From contig JAEUWP010000198.1 of the NCBI GenBank assembly GCA_018524725.1, forward strand, positions 1 to 16,852: a stretch of 16,852 nt of DNA, given 5' to 3'. Shown here one piece after another: positions 9,884 through 16,852 of this stretch. Position 1 is the first letter of the stretch. Every line of letters starts with the position of its first letter. Under the pieces are notes generated by a model that had not been told where the DNA came from, did no database searches, and saw nothing but the letters and a program-made list of their open reading frames with translations. Made by a program: the position numbers and the translations under genes. Source of the stretch: Podaxis mareebaensis. Taxonomy: Eukaryota; Basidiomycota; Agaricomycetes; Agaricales; Agaricaceae.

Positions 9884-10196
9884 AGAAAAATGGCAATACC
9901 AGAAGTCAGAGTCTGAATATACTGCTACATTCCAGATGGGTACCTAGGGCATCAGGGAGTAGACCTTGGCCTCAGCTTATGTGCTGTGCCCTTCTGGTAT
10001 TGCATTGGTCCAATTTGGACAGAAGTGGAACCCAGAGGTGGAAGAAATAGGGGACAGAGTGCAGACAGGCAGCAGGAGTGGTCAGAAGATGACCCAGAGG
10101 ACTGACAAGCAGATCAGAGGAGGAGGAGGATAACAAAGTCAATATTCAGACTGAGGAAACAGATATAGGAAACTACTATGCTTAAATACACATCAA
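9884..10196. other. Gypsy leader / unassigned sequence, no gene
   Basis: These 313 bp lie between the Gag start and the palindrome. They should include the gypsy 5' leader and possibly LTR remnants, but I could not identify LTR ends or a primer-binding site. A 13-bp inverted repeat (9893-9905 and 9991-10003) is the only structure seen. Confidence 0.4.
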
Positions 10197-10623
10197 GATA
10201 TGGTGCACCAATGTGGACAAAAATAAAAGCCCCATGTGAGATATCTTTTGCATGTAAAAATTAGTTTCTACACTAAATAGATGTATTTTACTATAGTTTT
10301 GGCTTATGGATGAGTATTTCACATGTCTGTGCAGGAATTGAAGGTGCATGTGCAAAAAAAAAAAAAGACCACATGCACAAAAGAGAAAAATGCATGCAGA
10401 AACTAGATGTGCATGTGTAGAAAAAAATGCACTGGAAAATAGCTCTGCATGTAAAATTGAGGGCCCTCATCAGTACAAACCTTGAAGATATATGTCAATC
10501 ATCAGGATTGTCATCCTGATATGGATATGTCAGGAATGATGCCATTGGATTTCATATTCCCATGACCTTCCCCAGGACAATACTGCTCGAAAATGAGCAT
10601 GAATATCTGAGCTGTACCCATAG
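10197..10623 (+). repeat. Left arm of the 902-bp palindrome
   Basis: These 427 bp pair with 10679-11098 in inverted orientation. Mismatches are scattered, with small indels at an A-run near 10355 and near 10583-10590. Confidence 0.9.
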
Positions 10624-10678
10624 CTCAGATGTCCATGCTATTCCACAGCATGAGTAGACACACTCTATACTCCAAAAT

Positions 10679-11098
10679 CTATGGGTACAGCTTAGGTATT
10701 TGTGCTCATTTTCGAGTACAGTCCTGGGGAAGGTCATGGGAATATGAAATCCAATGGCATCATTCCTGACATATCCATATCAGGATGACAATCCTGATGA
10801 TTGACATATATCTTCAAGGTTTGTACTGATGAGGGCCCTCAATTTTACATGCAGAGCTATTTTCCAGTGCATTTTTTTCTGTACATGCACATCTAGTTTC
10901 TGCATGCATTTTTCTCTTTTGCACATGTGGTCTTTTTTTTCACACACACACCTTCAATTCCCATGCAGACATGTGAAATACTCATCCATAAGCCAAAACT
11001 ATAGTAAAATACATCTATTTAGTGTAGAAACTAATTTTTGCATGCAAAAGATATCTCACACAGGGCTTTTATTTTTGTCCACATTGGTGCACCATATC
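10679..11098 (-). repeat. Right arm of the 902-bp palindrome
   Basis: These 420 bp are the inverted partner of the left arm. They contain a short CA microsatellite near 10941-10951 that is absent from the left arm, so the arms have diverged since they formed. Confidence 0.9.
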
Positions 11099-12866
11099 AA
11101 GAACCAGAAATAGGAAGCAGGAAAATAACCAGAGAACAATAATGAGTACAAATGGGTAAAACATTTTCGAGGTAAAGCAGGAACTGGAAGTGTGTGGAAG
11201 GTACTGGTATAGAGGTGGAATGGAAGGGAGGCTGTTCAGAATGTAATAAAATATAGAACAGAAGCAAGGAACAAATGGACCAAGGCAAAGGTAAAGGATC
11301 TAAGACAATAAAGGAAAAGTGAATGAACAACACTCATTGCAGTGGTCATGAGTGACTGAGTGTGTGCACCCACCTGTTCAGATAACAGGGCAGACAGAAA
11401 TCCATCAATGAAATGAGCAGATCAGAGTTGTACAAAATTGGAATATCAGATATTGGATTTTTGGACATCAGATAAGTATGGGAAAGTAAGTGTGGAAGCA
11501 TGTGAGTGGTTGTGACAACAAACTTTAATGCCAATTGTTAGCATAATACAAAGCCACATGACACTTAGGACAATGGCAAGATCCAAAGAGTCACATGAAG
11601 TAAGGAGACTATATAGTAAACCATGAGGAGAGCCAGGTCAGCCTCAAAGTAAATGAACTAGTTGTCAGGTAACATACTTGGTAGTGATGCTGACCAAGGA
11701 ATAGCCCTCATTCTGACATGATGAATTTACTCCACTTCACCTGAGCTTCTATCTGTCTAACCCCTCTGGTTTGTACCTTTGAATTGTGAGTGCAACTCTA
11801 AGGCCCTGATTACTGCTTTATGGGTGGGAAGAAGGCATCAAATGTTTGATACCTCCTTTAAGGCTGGTATTTCATATAAGGTGCAGGACAGATGATTATC
11901 CAGTGTCTGATGATCATGTATCCTTAGATGCCTAAGGGATAGGCAGTCATTGTCAAGAAAACTCAGATATGAGATCCACAAGACACACCAGAGGCTCTAA
12001 GCTACATTCATGCACCATGCCTTCTTCTCCCATATGAACAATCACCACATCCCACTGTATTCACCAAGATCACCATAAAAACTCCCAACCCCTCCATAAG
12101 ATCTGCAAATGTGGAGATGAATCAATAGTTTGGTTTGCAAAGTACATGTGGCCACACCCACCATGCATGCTTATATTGCCTCCACTCAATAGACTACATT
12201 GTCTTCAATAAGGGAAGTATTTGGTGCAGTTTCATGTATTTGGATGAGTTGATCAATGTAACATTTGAAAACAGCTGTGGTAGCTGGGTAAGAGGGCTAG
12301 GACAACTGCATCTTGAATGAGAAGGTGAGCCCCAAGATTGTCACAGCAGTCACACTGCCTGTCCCTGGAAGTAAATCAACTGGTTCTTTTCTGTTCTTCT
12401 CTTTACAATGGCCCCCTCATTCAGGGATGAATGTTCTGGAATGTCAGCCTTCATGCAGGCTGACTTCTCAAAACCTGTCAAGGCACCCATAACTTTGGGA
12501 ATATCCTGGTGCAACCTAGGTCAAACACCACCAGTTTCTTGTCAACTGACTTCTTGCCACCCAAGCCTGTGCCAAAGGCTTACATACTGTTGCTCTGCAA
12601 AAGTGCTCTATGGCAGCAATGGATGGTACTGCATTATCCAAGCTTTCACTTTTATTCATTTTATTGCAACCAGCACATATATACCCAGCTGTTCTCCATT
12701 TTCAACCTTCTATGTACCCATGGACACAAAATAACCTAGGCTTCTCCTCTTCCCATTGGTTGTGGGAGAAATATGCTACAGGTGCACCACAATGAAGTCC
12801 CTGTCATCAGACAGATGTTCCCCAAAGCAATGGTTGCTCTCTCTGCCTCCATTGCACTTCTCCCTG
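11099..12866. other. Intergenic, no gene recognised
   Basis: This stretch lies between the palindrome and the 3' end of gene A. Only short ORFs with no family resemblance occur on either strand. The part next to gene A should contain its 3' UTR. No tRNA, repeat array or transposon protein was seen. Confidence 0.5.
12651..12665 (-). terminator. Candidate polyadenylation signals for gene A
   Basis: Two AATAAA hexamers on the minus strand (12651-12656 and 12660-12665) lie about 200 nt beyond the gene A stop codon, a plausible 3' UTR length. The assignment rests only on motif and distance. Confidence 0.35.
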
Positions 12867-14385
12867 TCATTTTATGTGCAAGACTACCCAACAAGCAAGT
12901 ACAGAATGAGTTGCACATTCCATGCTATCCATAGTGTAATCAGCAGTGCACCACAAAGAGCAAGAATGATGTGATATGACATACAATAGTAATAAAACTC
13001 GATAGTCAGCCTATGAGGGTGAAAGGTTAGTCCCAATATGTAGAATGAATGATCTAACAGACCAGAAGTTTGAGAATAGCTAAGACATTGAGGAGAGAAA
13101 GTCCTGATTAAGGTGTCTCAAGCTAGCCTGCATTTGTTCTTCTGCCTGTCACGCACCAACAACATAGATGTAGTAAATAATGCCTATGAAAAAAAAATCA
13201 ATGAGAATGTCAAGTGGTTGAGCTGAGCAATATCCCACCATTGCTATAAACAACACACACAAGGTATGTGTCTCCTCCCAATTTGACTGCCAGTTTCCTT
13301 GGTTTGGTGGCTGACTGGCTGTTCAACTTCTTAAACACACTCACATGCTGATATGCCACAGATAACCATTAGCATTAAGAGACCTTGCAGATGTCAAAAC
13401 AGCAGAAGAGACAAAGAATAGAAAGTGCAGGACCAACCAGTGTCATATGCCATGAAGATTATGTAGGACACAGATAGTATTGAGCTGGAAGTCACCAGAA
13501 CACATCCAATATATGGTGGGGCAGGCAATGCATCATCTAAGGCCAATAATAAGTACCACAAGCTGAATTTGAAGCAATGAAGGAGTAAAGGCACACACGT
13601 GTTATGGTTTGCAAGTAAAGTTCGTTAATTGTGAGGACAGCTGACCACATTGCAAAAAATGTGGTAAGCAGGGCAATAGTGAATTTTCTACTGCTGCTCC
13701 AAATGGCCCGAGTTTGAAGAGTGAGAATCACTGTGTCATTGGAGAAGTTTGAGTAATGGTCATCATATAGCTGAGTAGGTGGTTTTGTACATTCTGAGAA
13801 TGCCATGCCTATCCCAAACATCCCTATCAGGAAATTAGTGATTACATCAGAAACAAGAATTGTGACAACATCTTACAACCTGCACATTCAAAAAGGGATT
13901 TACATGCAGACTTGGAAAGTGTATCTCCAAATGCATCTGCCTCAAAAGTTGCAGTTAGTTTCACATGAATTGGAACATATTAGAGAAACGATGCTTACAG
14001 TACATAACAACGAAAGTGTCAATGAAGGGAAGGTACCTAGCCAGTAGATACAGCACCTTCATCACAGTCCACTCTGATTTCCAGATCAGAGGAACCTCTA
14101 GATCAAATGTCAACAGCCAATCGAGAACCTGAGTTGTATGCTTTAGCATCACTGAAGGCCCAGGGAGAGAAAGTAGACTAGAAAGCCTCACTAAAACTGT
14201 AAGGCTAGCAACTATGCTCGGAAAGAACAATTAATCAATGTACATAGAACAATTGTTGGCTTCAGGCTCACACACCATTGCAATACTACAAGAGCATGAG
14301 TTGATGAGGTTATGAAGGCAACTGGGTAACGTACATTAACATTTCTGGACCGCTCAATAGCAGTCACAACCCATTCAAATTCCAT
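12867..14385 (-). CDS. Gene A: DUF6533-family multi-pass membrane protein, 14 exons
   Basis: Hand splicing gives 774 nt (257 residues). Exons: 14385-14335, 14285-14276, 14211-14192, 14128-13999, 13936-13877, 13823-13791, 13730-13599, 13536-13438, 13383-13345, 13286-13239, 13183-13157, 13103-13063, 13010-12985 and 12924-12867. All 13 introns are GT-AG, 49-64 nt. The N-terminus carries the DUF6533 signature: SLTVLVLDWLLTFDLEV, then KVLYLLARYLPFIDT. Six or seven hydrophobic helices follow, including SELILTLQTRAIW, an AYDTG block and GIIYYIYVV. No catalytic motif is known; the family is of unknown function, probably an integral membrane protein. An in-frame ATG at 14565 could add 60 residues, but the start at 14385 gives the short N-terminus usual in the family. 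The terminal TGA follows HIK and could itself be a mutated CGA, since gene B continues at that point. Gene B is the tandem upstream neighbour. Confidence 0.83.
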
Positions 14386-15407
14386 GCGAGGCCTCCAATC
14401 CTGATAAAGATGAAGTGGTTTCTGTACACGGGCTCCAGACACTATGCAGTGGTGGAAGTATCTTTCAGATGGCAACAGGTCTTGACCAACACCATATGTA
14501 TATATCCTGTTGATGGTGATGATTGCATAGTGCCTGTGCTGAAGTGATCTCAGTTTTGAGTGCATGACCAGAATAGCTCATGGCACTAGCAGAATGCTCA
14601 GCACCTCTATTGAGGAGTTTTACTTCTTCCAGTTAGCTCTGCTTCTGATTGATTCAAGGTTTTCTATGACCACCAAAGCTTTTATTGTGGTATGATGCAT
14701 TGACTTACCCAAGATGGACTAGCTGACAGTGCCTTGAAATACAAAGAGACAAGCAACTTAATGGCTGCACCAGAATCAATTTCAAGTCCTCCAATGAGGC
14801 ATAATGAGCATCTTTCGACCTCCTGTCTTGGACCAAAAGGCAGCTTAATGCTGCCACAGCACCCATTGATATCTCTGGGAGCCATCAGTTCTTTGCCCAT
14901 TGCACTCTACTTATATCCTGATAAAGGATGTCCTGCCACAGCCAAGGTGCTGGTAACTTGGGAGGCAGCTGAGAGCAAAGTAAAGATGATATAGATAGCT
15001 GTGATGAGACAGCTCCATGAGAGATCTGACTAGGGAGGCTATCAGAAGACCTGTATAATACTTTCTTAATGTGACTCCTGGGTGACCTTTGGCAGTAACT
15101 GAGGCAACATTCCCATTTACTTCAGTATCTAGTAATTGGCTGGGGTTCCCTTTGTTGGGTACTCCAAATGGGGCATGAGGGAAAATGGACTGTGGATCCT
15201 TTCTTCGATGAAGCATGCACTGTACAAAGGCTGTTCGGCAGTCTCTCTTTGTTATGGTCATCCAGTGCTGTCATGGCTTCTCCTTACTTACAGTCCATCT
15301 CTCAGATTCTGACTTATGCAGCAGGCCACAGATGTTCCTGCAATAGCATCCATTCCATCTTTCATATGAGAATCTACTGGCTTTCATAGACTGGGGTGAG
15401 GAAAGCC
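14386..15407. other. Intergenic between the two membrane-protein genes
   Basis: About 1 kb holds the 3' flank of gene B and the promoter region of gene A. The longest minus-strand ORF (15261-14911) has one hydrophobic patch but no family resemblance or conserved exon pattern, so I do not call it a gene. No promoter motif is convincing. Confidence 0.45.
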
Positions 15408-16798
15408 TTAGAAAATGTCCTGTGTCCCCCTCAAACTAAACACGGATAGTAGTAAATTGTTCCTTGCCTGCTCCTCCTGGCAAATCCACAGCTTCTGAGT
15501 GTGCGCTTGCTCTTGGATGTGTAAAACAACATGGCAAGCCAATATGGAGTGAATGATGCCTTGAAAACTGAACAGGTGCTGCACAGGTCAAATGCAGAAC
15601 ACCATTGATATAGAGACAATGGACATACCCCACCAAAAGAAGGGAATGCTTCTGCAGGGGTGGACAGATTGACTTAGGGTCCATGACGATAAACAACACA
15701 AAAGTTGAACATACCGGGAATGCAGTGATAACGATAATGTTGAGCAGTGAAAGACCTGCAACAGGTTTCAGTTAGCATCCTAATGAGTTCCGCACCTATG
15801 CACCAAATAAGTAGATGTAGTAGATAATCCCTTCAATAGATGAAAGTGATCAGGGCACAAAGCTAACAGAATCTGAGCTAAAACTCACTGTCACAATAGA
15901 TTATTGTGGAAAGTCGTGAACCCTCACCCAGTCTGGCTGGCAACAGATGAATGGAGCTCTAGGAGAATAATTCAAGTGTATTACCAGTTGATATCCCTTG
16001 AATGACCATCAGGAGGAACATCCCTGGACACCCACTGGCATCAGAAACAACATGGTTATTGCAAGGAAGGAGGAGCATGCCTGTTTCATAGACCACGGAC
16101 AATGTGAAAACTGACACCAGATATAAGTCTGCACTATCAAGAGAGTACACAATCAACTGGGGAATGGGTGATATCTTGTCTGTTTGAAGCAATCATTGAA
16201 CAGATGTTAGGGTGCTTAACCATAATGACAAGACACTTACGGCCAGTCTCTTTCAAGTAAAGTCCCACCAGAATGAGAATCAATAACCACACAGCACTGA
16301 ATGCCCCAACCAAGGCATACATCAACTGTTTCCCCTTTTCCCATATGGCCCACATTCCTGTCGTCAGGATCACTGAAGGACAATAAGCACAGAATGAAGG
16401 TCTTAGCACAAATATACTATGGAATGTAGAGACATGCTTACATTCTGAGAAGCTGGTGCCAATGATGAACGACCCTACTGAAAGGCAAAACATGTCACAG
16501 ACTGGAACAGAAATACCTGGTTCAAGAGGTAACCTACATCCTGCGACATTAAAGGTCATTCTGCACACATCTTCAGATGTGGCACTACCAAGTTGGTCTA
16601 CAGGCATCACAGTCAGAGGAGTGACATGCACAATTTTGGAATGTGATGCTGACAATATATAATGGAAGAAATAAAGGTGAAAGGCAGGTAGCGTGTGACT
16701 AAGAACAGCACTTTCATCACACCCCACTGTGAGGCCCAGATGAATGAAACTTCCAACCTGAGTGTCAACAACCAGTCCCATCAGCAGAAAGGCTGAAA
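15408..16798 (-). CDS. Gene B: DUF6533-family membrane protein, 5'-partial, possibly decaying
   Basis: Eleven exons are traceable by comparison with gene A: 16798-16654, 16597-16538, 16477-16442, 16372-16241, 16179-16081, 16023-15985, 15936-15889, 15830-15804, 15755-15715, 15651-15634 and 15578-15408. The joined frame is open from the DUF6533 block (DWLLTLRLEVSFIW, then LFLVTRYLPF) to the stop at 15408. Later landmarks are SELILTTGMWAIW, VVYETG, IIYYIYLF and IIHSILACHVVLHIQEQA. The soluble tail is about 35 residues longer than in gene A. The first exon lies at or beyond the window edge. Three oddities occur: the first traced exon is 145 nt against 150 in gene A (exons 3+4) and the frame before DWLLT does not connect; the donor at 16653 reads GTCAGC; the donor at 16080 reads GC. 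It may be a recent pseudogene or have a different 5' structure. Confidence 0.75.
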
Positions 16799-16852
16799 CT
16801 ATACATACCAAAAAATATCAATACATATACTGAAATGTACTAAAAACCACAA

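Larger units (their letters stand above)
10197..11098. mobile_element. Large palindromic foldback / MITE-like element
   Basis: Two long arms are reverse complements of each other around a 55-bp centre (10624-10678). There is no coding capacity beyond shadow ORFs. The outer ends read GATATGGTGCACC and its complement, with a TA dinucleotide at 10199-10200 and 11095-11096, compatible with a mariner-type TA site, or alternatively AA on each side. Neither is decisive. A foldback transposon, a MITE, or an inverted duplication made during repair are all possible. Confidence 0.75.

Noticed and set aside
10829..11113. Plus-strand 94-codon ORF
   Set aside because: It lies entirely in the right arm of the palindrome, is low-complexity in composition, and has no family features.
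12408..12734. Plus-strand 108-codon ORF with a stretch faintly like a short-chain dehydrogenase (MQADFSKP)
   Set aside because: No Rossmann glycine motif or catalytic Tyr-Lys pair follows, and the frame has no conserved exon continuation. Chance resemblance.
13805..14047. Plus-strand 80-codon ORF and other plus-strand ORFs over 13800-16700
   Set aside because: These are antisense shadows of the spliced minus-strand exons of genes A and B.
15168..15389. Plus-strand 73-codon ORF between genes A and B
   Set aside because: No recognisable motif, no splice pattern, and a length expected by chance.

Overview
The window comes from a eukaryotic, intron-rich genome, most likely an agaricomycete (basidiomycete) fungus. 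Three things point there: many 48-69 nt GT-AG introns, a tandem pair of DUF6533-type multi-pass membrane protein genes (a family I know mainly from mushroom-forming fungi), and LINE and Ty3/gypsy proteins of fungal type. All calls come from reading the sequence; no database search was possible.

Positions 1-10196 are a retrotransposon graveyard in which every element lies on the minus strand. The main element is a nearly full-length LINE (883-7820) with a 26-nt poly(A) tail, a zinc-knuckle ORF1 (7734-5125) and an APE/RT/RNase H ORF2 (5132-1236) that overlaps ORF1 by 8 nt. Both ORFs keep a single frame over about 6.5 kb and contain 15 premature stops, essentially all explainable as C-to-T changes. 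To its left are an ORF2 scrap of another LINE (782-882) and the 5' end of a further copy (about 93-781). To its right is a Ty3/gypsy fragment (7821-9883) with Gag and an aspartic protease but no RT or integrase.

Positions 10197-11098 are a 902-bp near-perfect palindrome (arms of 427 and 420 bp, 55-bp loop). It looks like a foldback or MITE-like element, and its transcript would fold into a long hairpin.

Positions 11099-16852 hold two tandem minus-strand paralogues of the DUF6533 family. Gene A (12867-14385) can be spliced by hand into 14 exons and 257 codons. Gene B (15408 to beyond 16798) has its 5' end outside or at the edge of the window. Seven consecutive shared coding exons, apart from one 3-nt size difference, have identical lengths (60, 132, 99, 39, 48, 27, 41 nt) although the proteins have diverged. 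Gene B shows possible decay: a frame break near its 5' end and one GC splice donor.

The strongest observations are the purely C-to-T inactivation of a frame-intact LINE, the large palindrome, the discordant flanks of the LINE, and the exon-for-exon conservation of the membrane-protein pair.
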